28,607 bases of DNA from UBA2943 sp946534895. GTDB lineage: Bacteria > Bacillota > Clostridia > Christensenellales > Aristaeellaceae. Under the pieces are notes generated by a model, which was not told where the DNA came from, made no database searches, and saw nothing but the letters and a program-made list of their open reading frames with translations. Shown here one piece after another: positions 7,934 to 15,531 of the stretch. Every line of letters starts with the position of its first letter. Position 1 is the first letter of the stretch. The stretch lies in assembly GCA_946534895.1 (NCBI GenBank), contig CAMNDE010000045.1, positions 1 through 28,607 on the forward strand. Reading direction: 5' to 3'. The position numbers and the translations under genes are program-made.

Positions 7934-8392
7934 TTACTGCCCGCCGGCGGGAAGCGAACGGACCAGGGCGTTGAGCGCGTTGGTCATTTCATTCTGCAGC
8001 TGGCGGTCCTTTTCGTCCATGGTGGTCATAAGGTCTGTGACGGAGGCGAGCGCGGTGCCGGCTTCCGCTTCCGAAAGCGCGATGGACGCGGTCAGGTCCG
8101 TGTTTCCTTCGCGCAGCGTCTTGCGCTGGTCGCGCAGACTCTGCTCTTCCTTGACCGCGGCATCCGCCAGGGGCTGCAGGCGCTCAAGCTCGGCGCGGGC
8201 TTCAGGCAGCTTTTCGGAAACCTCATTATATTCATACTGCTGCTTCCGCTCCCGGGCCAGACTGGTTTCCAGGGATGTACGGACATCTTCAGCAGTATAG
8301 TTCAGCTTTTCGTGCTGATATGCATACCAGGCCGTGGCGAGACAGGCAACGATCATGACCACAGCGAACAGGCGTGCGAACCATTTTGGCAT
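7934..8392 (-). CDS. Small membrane-anchored coiled-coil protein
   Basis: About 152 residues. The N-terminus MPKWFARLFAVVMIVACLAT forms a signal anchor (about 5-25). An extended coiled coil from about 40 to 140 follows (ERKQQYEYNEVSEKLPEAR and later heptads), ending SLPAGGQ. The ATG at 8392 is chosen because GGAGG lies 8 bases upstream; the frame is open further upstream but would run through the promoter. This is the first gene of a two-gene operon with the 226-residue coiled-coil protein. No family is recognised. The shared architecture and adjacency suggest the two act together at the membrane. Confidence 0.82.
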   Translation of the reverse strand: MPKWFARLFAVVMIVACLATAWYAYQHEKLNYTAEDVRTSLETSLARERKQQYEYNEVSEKLPEARAELERLQPLADAAVKEEQSLRDQRKTLREGNTDLTASIALSEAEAGTALASVTDLMTTMDEKDRQLQNEMTNALNALVRSLPAGGQ

Positions 8393-8429
8393 ACGGCGCA
8401 CCTCCGTGAGATAGTGTAGAAGTGTCTGT

Positions 8430-8458
8430 ATTCTACCATAATCCAAAACAAATGGAAA
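8430..8458 (-). promoter_or_regulatory. Extended -10 promoter for the coiled-coil operon
   Basis: On the minus strand, -35 TTTCCA (8453-8458), a 17-base spacer and -10 TAGAAT (8430-8435) are preceded by a TGG extended -10. The -10 is 37 bases before the ATG. It stands back to back with the promoter of the Lrp/AsnC gene, only 10 bases apart. Confidence 0.65.
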
Positions 8459-8468
8459 GAGCGTCAGC

Positions 8469-8497
8469 TTGCACCTTGTCACCATGTGTTGTAAAAT
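8469..8497 (+). promoter_or_regulatory. Candidate promoter for the Lrp/aminotransferase/Nfn operon
   Basis: -35 TTGCAC (8469-8474), a 17-base spacer and -10 TAAAAT (8492-8497) lie 50 bases before the ATG. The -10 is one mismatch from consensus; the -35 matches only in TTG. The Lrp/AsnC product may bind here to regulate itself and the divergent operon. Confidence 0.55.
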
Positions 8498-8547
8498 AAT
8501 CGGACCGGTTCTGCCGGGAAAGCGTGCATCAGAAAGGATGAGTTGGA

Positions 8548-9039
8548 ATGACCCGGCTGGAATCGGACATTCTTGAAATCTTGCAGGAAGACTGCCGCGT
8601 GAGCGTGGAAAAGATCGCCACCATGACCGGTGCCGGCATGGCGGAAGTGGCGGAAGCCATTGAACATCTGGAAAAAAGTCATGTGATCCTGCGCTACGCT
8701 CCGACCATCAACTGGGACAAAACAGATCGTGAGCGTGTGGAAGCCATGATTGAGGTGCGGGTCACGCCCCAGCGCGACATGGGCTTTGATGCCGTGGCCA
8801 GGCGCATCTACCGCTTTGAGGAAGTCCGCAGCGTCTATCTCATGAGCGGCAGCTATGACCTTCTGGTGCTGGTGCAGGCACCGACCCTGAAGGAGCTGGC
8901 CCTGTTTGTTTCGGAAAAGCTCTCCACCCTGGAGATGGTCACCGGCACAGCCACCAGCTTTGTGCTCAAGCGCTATAAAGAGGAAGGCGTCATCTTTGAG
9001 GATGAACGCCGTGACGGACGGCTGGTGATCAGTCCGTGA
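8548..9039 (+). CDS. Lrp/AsnC-family transcriptional regulator
   Basis: 163 residues. The N-terminal helix-turn-helix (about 1-50) starts LESDILEILQEDCRVSVEKI, a typical AsnC-type opening. The RAM ligand-binding domain (about 65-150) has IEVRVTPQRDMGFDAVARRI and the VYLMSGSYDLLVLV beta-strand segment. Family members form dimers to octamers and respond to amino acids. The stop overlaps the start of the aminotransferase gene (GTGA), so the two are coupled. Regulator and PLP enzyme in one transcript is a recurring arrangement in Clostridia and suggests control of amino-acid transamination. AAGGATGA supplies the ribosome site. Confidence 0.92.
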   Translation: MTRLESDILEILQEDCRVSVEKIATMTGAGMAEVAEAIEHLEKSHVILRYAPTINWDKTDRERVEAMIEVRVTPQRDMGFDAVARRIYRFEEVRSVYLMSGSYDLLVLVQAPTLKELALFVSEKLSTLEMVTGTATSFVLKRYKEEGVIFEDERRDGRLVISP

Positions 9040-10214
9040 ACTATGAATCGCGAATCAATCCCGCGGTCCTGAAGACGCCGCCCAGCGGCATCCGGCGCTT
9101 CTTTGATCTTGCCTCCACCATGGATGATGCCATTTCCCTGGGTGTGGGCGAGCCGGACTTTGTGACGCCCTACCATATCCGGGACGCGGCCGTGAACAGC
9201 ATTGTGGACGGCGGCACCCAGTATACGGCCAACCGCGGGCTCATGGAGCTGCGGCGTGAAATTGCCCTGTACCTGGAGAAGCGCTTTGCGCTCTCCTATG
9301 ATCCCGCCGCGGAAATGGTGGTGACCGTGGGTGCCAGTGAAGCCATTGACCTGTGCCTGCGCGTGCTGGTTTCCCCGGGGGATGAGGTGCTGATCCCGGA
9401 TCCCAGCTATGTGAGCTACGCGCCCGGCGTGCTTTTCTGCGGCGGCGTGCCGGTTCCGGTGCGCACCCGGGAGGAGACCGGATTCCGGCTTCAGGCGGAG
9501 GATGTGGAAAAAGCCATTACGCCGCGCACCAAGGCGCTGATTCTTCCGTATCCCAACAATCCCACCGGCGGAATCATGGAAAGGCAGGACCTGGAACGTC
9601 TGGCGGAAGTGGTGCGCCGCCGGGAACTGCTGGTCATTTCCGATGAAATCTATGGCGAGCTGACCTATGGCGGAAACACGCATGTCAGCTTCGGCGCGCT
9701 GCCGGGCATGAAGGAGTACACGCTTACCATCTCCGGCTTCAGCAAGGCCTTTGCCATGACCGGATGGCGGGTGGGCTTTGTGTGCGGGCCGTCTGTGGTG
9801 CTCAGCGAGATCAACAAGATCCATCAGTACACCATTCTGTGTGCACCGAGAATGAGCCAGGAGGCGGCACTGGAAGCCTTAAGGCGCGGACGTGCCACGG
9901 ACTATGAGGACATCCGGCGCATGCGCGATTCCTATGACCGCCGCCGCCGCGTCATTGTGCGTGGGCTGCGCAGCCTGGGCCTGGAGTGCTTTGAGCCGCT
10001 GGGCGCCTTCTACGCCTTTCCGTGCATCCGCTCCACGGGATACGACAGTGAAGCGTTCTGTCAGGGGCTTCTTCAGTCCAAGCATGTGGCCTGCGTGCCT
10101 GGCACGGCCTTTGGCACATCGGGTGAGGGCTATATCCGCTGCAGCTATGCCACGGCCATGGACCGCATTGAGAAGGCGCTCCAGCTCATGGATGCATTCC
10201 TGAACGGACGCTGA
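9036..10214 (+). CDS. PLP-dependent class I/II aminotransferase
   Basis: 392 residues, fold type I. It shows the substrate-side GVGEPDFVTP near 36-45, PNNPTGG at 173-179, SDEIYGEL at 202-209 and the PLP-lysine motif SGFSKAFAMTGWRVGF, with Lys237 as Schiff base. These match aspartate/aromatic aminotransferases of the AspC/PatA type, so the reaction is amino-group transfer to 2-oxoglutarate or similar. The exact substrate is uncertain. It starts with GTG at 9036, overlapping the regulator stop. GGTGATC upstream fits the anti-Shine-Dalgarno sequence, and no in-frame ATG is close by. Confidence 0.93.
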   Translation: MNYESRINPAVLKTPPSGIRRFFDLASTMDDAISLGVGEPDFVTPYHIRDAAVNSIVDGGTQYTANRGLMELRREIALYLEKRFALSYDPAAEMVVTVGASEAIDLCLRVLVSPGDEVLIPDPSYVSYAPGVLFCGGVPVPVRTREETGFRLQAEDVEKAITPRTKALILPYPNNPTGGIMERQDLERLAEVVRRRELLVISDEIYGELTYGGNTHVSFGALPGMKEYTLTISGFSKAFAMTGWRVGFVCGPSVVLSEINKIHQYTILCAPRMSQEAALEALRRGRATDYEDIRRMRDSYDRRRRVIVRGLRSLGLECFEPLGAFYAFPCIRSTGYDSEAFCQGLLQSKHVACVPGTAFGTSGEGYIRCSYATAMDRIEKALQLMDAFLNGR

Positions 10215-10230
10215 GAATAAGGAGATCCAA

Positions 10231-11400
10231 ATGAGAAAGATCCTGACCATCCTGTTTCTGGCCATGCTTGCATTCGGCATATGCTCTGCCTGCGCCGAGG
10301 AAGAGGAGCTGCTCTGGGAGGAGGAGGAAATCCTTCTGGAGGATGTGCTCCCGACACCGGAAGAGGTGGAGGTAGTGCCGGAGGGCGAGACCGTCTACGC
10401 CGGTCCTGCGGACTATCATGAGGCGGACGGAACCGTGCTCATCACCCTGACCGCCACCGGTGACTTCACCATCGGCGGGGACAACCGCAAGAAGGCGGAC
10501 ATCTTCAATGACGAGCTCAAGCGCCAGGACGGGGATATTAACTTCACCATGCGGAACATGCGTGAAATCCTCATGTCCGATGACCTGACGCTGGTCAACT
10601 TTGAGGGCACGCTCACCGATTCCAAGTATGTGCCCAGCAACAAAAAGAACAACCAGTTTCTGTTCAGCGCGCCTCCGTCCTATGTCAGCATGCTGACCGA
10701 CAACGGGATTGAGGCGGTGGCGCTGGAAAACAACCATATCATGGACCACGGCGAACAGGCCTATGAGGACACCAAGCAGACGCTCCGGGACGCGGGGATT
10801 GTATACTCCAATTCCACGGAGGTCGGTGTCATCGAGATCAAGGGCGTCAAGATCGCCATGCTGACCTATCTGTGCATTGACCGGTATCAGCAGCTGTGGG
10901 ACAAGGTGCCCGAGGACATCAGGGCCGCCAAGGCAGAGTATCCCATTGTCATTGTTTCCTTTCACTGGGGCAATGAGAAGGATTACAAGCCCACCGAGAA
11001 CCAGAAGCGCATGGGGCGCCTTGCGGTGGACAGCGGAGCTGATCTGGTGCTCGGACATCACAGTCATCGCATGAATCCCATTGAATGCTATAACGGCGTG
11101 TATATCTGCTATTCCCTGGGGAACTTCTGCTTTTCCGGCAATTCCAAGCCCAGCGACATGAACTCCTTTGTCTTTCAGACAAGGTTCCGCGTCGTGGAAG
11201 GCGAAGCAGGGGAAAGTGATACCATCACCAATGAGGGTTTCCGGATCATTCCCATCCGGATCTCTTCCCGCAAGGACCGCAACGATTTCATTCCCACAGT
11301 GCTCACGGAGCACACTGCCGTGGACTCGGTGGTTTCCACCCTCAAGTCCAACGGCCGGGATCTGGACTATGCAGTGGAAGACTATCCGCTGGAATGGTAA
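10231..11400 (+). CDS. CapA-like secreted metallophosphatase-fold protein
   Basis: 389 residues. The signal peptide (about 1-22) ends in an ACA-type cleavage site, followed by a very acidic linker (about 22-52, mostly Glu). The PGA_cap/CapA domain follows with TATGDFTIGGDN, LVNFEGTLT, ENNHIMDHG, SFHWGNE and LGHHSHRMNP, the metal-ligand motifs of this calcineurin-like family. Family members take part in poly-gamma-glutamate capsule synthesis or retention, but many clostridial versions are orphan, and no capB or capC is nearby. AAGGAGAT lies close before the ATG, and the 16-base gap to the aminotransferase gene suggests one operon. The role is probably envelope-related and is not settled. Confidence 0.88.
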   Translation: MRKILTILFLAMLAFGICSACAEEEELLWEEEEILLEDVLPTPEEVEVVPEGETVYAGPADYHEADGTVLITLTATGDFTIGGDNRKKADIFNDELKRQDGDINFTMRNMREILMSDDLTLVNFEGTLTDSKYVPSNKKNNQFLFSAPPSYVSMLTDNGIEAVALENNHIMDHGEQAYEDTKQTLRDAGIVYSNSTEVGVIEIKGVKIAMLTYLCIDRYQQLWDKVPEDIRAAKAEYPIVIVSFHWGNEKDYKPTENQKRMGRLAVDSGADLVLGHHSHRMNPIECYNGVYICYSLGNFCFSGNSKPSDMNSFVFQTRFRVVEGEAGESDTITNEGFRIIPIRISSRKDRNDFIPTVLTEHTAVDSVVSTLKSNGRDLDYAVEDYPLEW

Positions 11401-11412
11401 GGAGCTGAACAC

Positions 11413-12249
11413 ATGAACCGTATTCTGAAGAAGGAAGTTCTCAATCCCACCGTGACGCGCATGGTGGTGGACGCCCCGCTGGTGGCCCGCAAGGCCGAGC
11501 CCGGACAGTTCATTATTCTCCGGGTGAGCGAAAACGGCGAGCGCATTCCGCTGACCGTGGCCGACTATGACCGGGAGAAGGGAACCATCACCATCATTTT
11601 CCAGGTGGTGGGTGCCACCACGGAGAAGCTGAACCATCTGGGCGAGGGCGACATGATCCATGACTTTGTGGGTCCCCTCGGCCGGGCGACGCACACCGAG
11701 GGCCTCAGGCGCGTGGCCGTGGTGGGCGGCGGCGTGGGCTGCGCCATTGCCTATCCCGTGACCAAGAAACTGTTCGAGCAGGGCACGGAAGTCGATGCCA
11801 TCACCGGATTCCGCAGCAAGGACCTGGTGATCCTGGAAAACGAGTTTGCCGCCCATTCCTCGCATCTGTTCCGTGTCAGCGATGACGGGTCCTGGGGTGA
11901 CAAGGGCCTGGTGACCGATGTGCTGCGCAGACAGCTGGAAAGCGGCGTCGTCTATGACGAGGTCATCACCATCGGCCCGCTGATCATGATGAAGTTTGTG
12001 GCCGCGCTTACCCGTGAGTTCGGCGTGAAGACCATCGCCAGCATGAACCCCATCATGATTGACGGCACCGGCATGTGCGGCGGCTGCCGCCTGAGCGTGG
12101 GCGGAAAGATGAAGTTCGCCTGTGTGGACGGCCCCGAGTTCGATGCCCACGAGATTGATTTCGACGAAGCAATGGCGAGAAATGCCACATACAGGGACTT
12201 TGAGCGCAAGGCGTATGAAGAAGCCTGTCATCTGTTTGCGGAGGTGTAA
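11413..12249 (+). CDS. nfnA: NfnA-like FAD/[2Fe-2S] subunit of NADH-dependent ferredoxin:NADP+ oxidoreductase
   Basis: 278 residues, ferredoxin-NADP reductase fold. RIPLT near 44-48 fits the flavin site, and VVGGGVGCA (103-111) is the nucleotide-binding loop. The cluster site is Asp217, Cys222, Cys225 and Cys237 in the IDGTGMCGGCR...FACVDGPEFD region, matching the Asp/Cys3 ligation known for NfnA. The same family is called sulfide/dihydroorotate dehydrogenase-like (SudB). It is followed after 3 bases by the NfnB-type gene. Together they would couple NADH and reduced ferredoxin to NADPH formation by flavin-based bifurcation in the cytoplasm. AAGGAGCTG is the ribosome site; there is a 12-base gap from the CapA-like gene. 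Confidence 0.92.
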   Translation: MNRILKKEVLNPTVTRMVVDAPLVARKAEPGQFIILRVSENGERIPLTVADYDREKGTITIIFQVVGATTEKLNHLGEGDMIHDFVGPLGRATHTEGLRRVAVVGGGVGCAIAYPVTKKLFEQGTEVDAITGFRSKDLVILENEFAAHSSHLFRVSDDGSWGDKGLVTDVLRRQLESGVVYDEVITIGPLIMMKFVAALTREFGVKTIASMNPIMIDGTGMCGGCRLSVGGKMKFACVDGPEFDAHEIDFDEAMARNATYRDFERKAYEEACHLFAEV

Positions 12250-12252
12250 GCT

Positions 12253-13641
12253 ATGCCCAACATGGCCATGAACAAGCATCCCATGCCTGCCCAGGACCCG
12301 GTGGAACGCAGCCGGAACTTCAGGGAAGTCGCCCTGGGCTATGACCGTGAGACCGCCGTGGATGAAGCCCGGCGCTGTCTGAACTGCAAGAACAGCCCCT
12401 GCGTGCAGGGCTGTCCCGTGCACATCAATATTCCCGCTTTCCTGCACGAAGCCGCCCAGGAGCACTTTGAGGAAGCCTATGAGATCCTGCACGCTTCCTC
12501 CTCACTGCCGGCCGTCTGCGGCCGTGTCTGCCCTCAGGAAAGCCAGTGCGAGGGCAAGTGCGTGCGCGGCATCAAGGGCGAAAGCGTCGGCATCGGCCGT
12601 CTGGAGCGCTTTGTGGCGGACTGGCATATGGCCAACAGCCAGAAAAAGCCGGAAAAGCCCGCTTCCAACGGACATAAGGTGGCCGTAATCGGCTCCGGAC
12701 CTTCCGGACTTACCTGCGCGGGCGATCTGGCGCGCGACGGGTTTGAGGTCACCGTGTTTGAGGCCCTGCATCTGGCCGGCGGCGTGCTGGTCTACGGCAT
12801 TCCCGAGTTCCGTCTGCCCAAGGAGATTGTGCGCCGGGAGATCGAGGGCCTGAAGGATATGGGCGTGAAGGTGGAGACCAATGTGGTCATCGGCCGCACC
12901 ATCACCATTGATGAGCTCATGGAAGAGGAGGGCTTCGAAGCCGTGTTCATCGGAAGCGGCGCCGGCCTGCCCCGGTTCATGGGCATTCCGGGCGAGAACC
13001 TGAAGGGCGTGTACTCCGCCAATGAGTTCCTTACCCGCATCAACCTTATGAAAGCCTATGAGCCCGGCAGCGATACGCCCATCCGTCCCGGCAGGAAAGT
13101 GGCCGTGGTGGGCGGCGGCAATGTGGCCATGGACGCTGCGCGCTGCGCGCGCCGGCTGGGCGCGGAGGTCACCGTGGTCTACCGGCGCACCGAGGCCGAG
13201 CTTCCCGCCCGGCGCGAGGAAGTCGAGCACGCCATGGAGGAAGGCATTGTCTTCCATTTCCTGACCAACCCGCTGTCCATCTCCGGGGATGACCAGGGCT
13301 GGGTGAAGACCATCCGCTGCCAGCGCATGGAGCTGGGTGAACCCGATGCCAGCGGCCGCCGCCGTCCGGTGCCCGTGGAAGGCAGTGAGGAAGACCTGGA
13401 CATGGACTGCGTGATCATGGCCCTGGGCACGAGCCCCAACCCGCTGATCAAGAGCACCACCGAAGGCCTGGATACCCAGAAATGGGGCGGCATCATCGTG
13501 CAGGAGGAGACCGGGGAGACCAGCCGCAGGAACGTGTATGCCGGCGGTGACGCTGTCACAGGCGCTGCCACGGTGATCCTGGCCATGGGTGCCGGAAAGA
13601 CGGCAGCCTCTGCCATCCGCGAACGTCTTCTGGAAAGCTGA
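12253..13641 (+). CDS. nfnB: NfnB-like / glutamate synthase small-subunit-like flavoprotein
   Basis: 462 residues. The N-terminal domain carries eight Cys for two [4Fe-4S] clusters: Cys42, 45, 50, 54 and Cys89, 93, 99, 103. GSGPSGLTCAGDLA (147-160) binds FAD. VAVVGGGNVAMDAARCARRLG, about residue 280 onward, binds NADP(H). It is often annotated gltA (homotetrameric NADPH glutamate synthase subunit). The adjacent NfnA-type partner makes the bifurcating NfnAB assignment more likely, since no large glutamate synthase subunit is present. GGAGGTG lies 6 bases before the ATG. It is the last gene of the operon; no clear terminator follows, and a new promoter begins 8 bases after the stop. Confidence 0.92.
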   Translation: MPNMAMNKHPMPAQDPVERSRNFREVALGYDRETAVDEARRCLNCKNSPCVQGCPVHINIPAFLHEAAQEHFEEAYEILHASSSLPAVCGRVCPQESQCEGKCVRGIKGESVGIGRLERFVADWHMANSQKKPEKPASNGHKVAVIGSGPSGLTCAGDLARDGFEVTVFEALHLAGGVLVYGIPEFRLPKEIVRREIEGLKDMGVKVETNVVIGRTITIDELMEEEGFEAVFIGSGAGLPRFMGIPGENLKGVYSANEFLTRINLMKAYEPGSDTPIRPGRKVAVVGGGNVAMDAARCARRLGAEVTVVYRRTEAELPARREEVEHAMEEGIVFHFLTNPLSISGDDQGWVKTIRCQRMELGEPDASGRRRPVPVEGSEEDLDMDCVIMALGTSPNPLIKSTTEGLDTQKWGGIIVQEETGETSRRNVYAGGDAVTGAATVILAMGAGKTAASAIRERLLES

Positions 13642-13648
13642 GGCAGCC

Positions 13649-13678
13649 TTGCCTGTACAGACCGGGGAATGCTATAAT
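13649..13678 (+). promoter_or_regulatory. Extended -10 sigma-A promoter for the YesL/Hsp33/heparinase operon
   Basis: -35 TTGCCT (13649-13654), an 18-base spacer and a perfect -10 TATAAT (13673-13678) preceded by TGC, an extended -10. It lies about 57 bases before the start codon of the YesL-family gene. Confidence 0.82.
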
Positions 13679-13734
13679 CAATCAGAAAGGGCGGCCTGGG
13701 ACGGCGCCCTGAAGAAAACTGGAGGATGCTGACC

Positions 13735-14778
13735 GTGTTCAACAAATTCATGAATAACTTCTACTTCGGCAAGAGCGGAAAAGCGGATTTCACGGAGGAT
13801 GACCTGCCGACCAATCGATGGCAGCTGTTTATGGATACCCTGAAAGTCCGTATGTCCGCCCTGGTGCGCCTGAACCTGATGTATGTCATCGTCTGGATTC
13901 CCACCCTGTTCCTTCTGGGCATGGGCGCCATGAATGTCATACAGATCAGCTATCAGATGGATATGGGCGACGGCAAGTCCGTCTATTCCATGCAGGCCGA
14001 GGTGCAGGCTGAAGATGAAGCCACGGCGAACAGTGAAGAGGCACAGTACTATGCGAACCTGGAAGTGCTCAGCGCGGAGCAGGCCAGGGACCGCATGCTC
14101 AGTGTTCTCTTTTCCACCCTGCTTTTCCTGATTCCCTGCGTGGCCATCACGGGCCCGTGCACGGCCGGCGTATCCTATGTGTGCCGGAACTGGTCCAGAG
14201 ACGAGCACGCCTTTATCTGGTCTGACTTCAAGGATGCGGTGAAGGAGAACTGGAAGCAGTCCCTGCCCGTGTCCCTGATCACCGGCATTCTTCCCTTTGT
14301 GGTCTACATGTGCTGGACATTCTACGGCGGCATGGCCGCCAATTCCGCGGTCATGGTGATTCCGCAGGTGCTGGTGCTCATGATCGGCCTTGTCTGGGCC
14401 ATCTCCGTCACCTACATGCATCCCATGATCGTGTCCTACAAGCTCAAGTTCCGCGATGTGCTCCGCAACAGCATTCTTCTGGCCATTGCGCGCCTGCCCA
14501 TGAGCGTCGGCATCCGCCTTCTGCACATGGTCCCGCTGCTGATCACCCTGGCCATCGCGTTCTTCTGGAACTACTCCTATGGTCTGCTGTTTGCTCTGGT
14601 CTATTACCTGCTCATCGGTTTCTCCCTGAGCCGCTTTGTCACCGCCAGCTTCACCAACGGCGTGTTCGACCGCTTCATCAACAGCCATATCGAAGGCGCG
14701 AAAGTGAACCGCGGCCTGCGTGTGGTGGATGATGACGATGATGATGAGGACGACGAGGACGCGGCGGAGGAGTCCTGA
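13735..14778 (+). CDS. YesL-like (DUF624) integral membrane protein with enlarged loop
   Basis: About 347 residues. The N-terminus FNKFMNNFYFGKSGK and the block GPCTAGVSYVCRNWSRDEHAFIWSDFKDAVKENWKQS fit the DUF624/YesL family, with five to six membrane helices. Family members of about 210 residues often sit beside sugar transporters or carbohydrate enzymes; their function is unknown. This one has an extra acidic segment between helices 1 and 2 (about residues 70-125) and a C-terminal run of about a dozen Asp/Glu. Start choice: GGAGG directly abuts the ATG at 13726, so the GTG at 13735, 9 bases from GGAGG, is more likely. The promoter lies just upstream, and it heads an eight-gene run. Confidence 0.82.
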   Translation: MFNKFMNNFYFGKSGKADFTEDDLPTNRWQLFMDTLKVRMSALVRLNLMYVIVWIPTLFLLGMGAMNVIQISYQMDMGDGKSVYSMQAEVQAEDEATANSEEAQYYANLEVLSAEQARDRMLSVLFSTLLFLIPCVAITGPCTAGVSYVCRNWSRDEHAFIWSDFKDAVKENWKQSLPVSLITGILPFVVYMCWTFYGGMAANSAVMVIPQVLVLMIGLVWAISVTYMHPMIVSYKLKFRDVLRNSILLAIARLPMSVGIRLLHMVPLLITLAIAFFWNYSYGLLFALVYYLLIGFSLSRFVTASFTNGVFDRFINSHIEGAKVNRGLRVVDDDDDDEDDEDAAEES

Positions 14779-14780
14779 GC

Positions 14781-15530
14781 ATGTATACAGGCTTTGCGGA
14801 AGTCTATGATGAACTTATGGCCGATGTGGATTATGAGACCTGGGCGGATTTCTACGTCCGGCTCATGAACCATTATGGCATACAGGAAGGAAAAGTGTGT
14901 GAGTGCGCCTGCGGAACAGGTGCGCTCACCATTCCTTTATACAGGAGAGGCTTTCAGATGACCGGCGTGGACCTGTCGCAGGACATGCTTTGGATCGCCG
15001 CCCAGAAGGCGCGCAGCAGCGGGATCGGGATTCCCTTTGTGCGCCAGGACATGCGTCAGCTGCGTCTGCACCGGCCCATGGATGCCGTGCTGGCCACCTG
15101 CGACGGCGTGAACTATCTCCTGGACGACCGGGACCTGACGGCCTTTTTCCAGGCCGCCTGGCAGGCCCTGAGGCCCGGCGGCGGACTTTTCTTTGATATT
15201 TCCACCCCTTATAAGCTGGAAAATATGCTGGGGGACCGGATCATCTGCGAGGATATGGAGCATATTACCTATCTGTGGCAGAACCGGTATCACCCGAAGA
15301 CAGCCACCGTGGACATGCACCTGTGCTTCTTTGTGCGCGAGGAAGACGGAAGATACCGCCGGATTGACGAGGAACAGAAGCAGAAGGCGCATACCATGGA
15401 ACACCTGTGCTTCCTGCTGCAGGAGTGCGGGTTTGTCAATATCGCCGTATTCGGAAACGGCACGCTGCGCGAGCCGGGCGAAAAGGAAGAGCGCTGGCAT
15501 TTTGCAGCCCGAAAGAGAGAGGATGAATGA
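14781..15530 (+). CDS. Class I SAM-dependent methyltransferase
   Basis: 249 residues. SAM motif I is ECACGTGALT (41-50), the acidic post-I strand is GVDLSQDML (62-70), motif II has DAVLATCDGVNYLL and motif III is LRPGGGLFFDIS. The opening YTGFAEVYDELMADVDYETW is typical of a family encoded next to ribosomal or division genes in Firmicutes and often annotated simply as methyltransferase. Substrate unknown. It starts 2 bases after the YesL stop, with GGAGGAG inside that gene, and overlaps the next frame, so it is tightly coupled. Confidence 0.9.
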   Translation: MYTGFAEVYDELMADVDYETWADFYVRLMNHYGIQEGKVCECACGTGALTIPLYRRGFQMTGVDLSQDMLWIAAQKARSSGIGIPFVRQDMRQLRLHRPMDAVLATCDGVNYLLDDRDLTAFFQAAWQALRPGGGLFFDISTPYKLENMLGDRIICEDMEHITYLWQNRYHPKTATVDMHLCFFVREEDGRYRRIDEEQKQKAHTMEHLCFLLQECGFVNIAVFGNGTLREPGEKEERWHFAARKREDE

Positions 15531-15531
15531 C

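Noticed and set aside
10186..12492. Long antisense open frame (over 700 codons) opposite the CapA-like and nfnA genes
   Set aside because: It lies fully opposite conserved genes with clear motifs. Its translation is His/Gly-rich low-information sequence typical of antisense frames in G+C-rich DNA, and it lacks a ribosome site.
13641..13654. Small hairpin AGGCA/TGCCT after nfnB
   Set aside because: The 5-base stem has no T tail and overlaps the -35 of the next promoter; too weak to be called a terminator.
14726..14765. GAT/GAC-rich run resembling a microsatellite or CRISPR-like repeat
   Set aside because: It is an in-frame acidic tail of the YesL-family protein. Units are 3 bases and imperfect, with no spacer structure.
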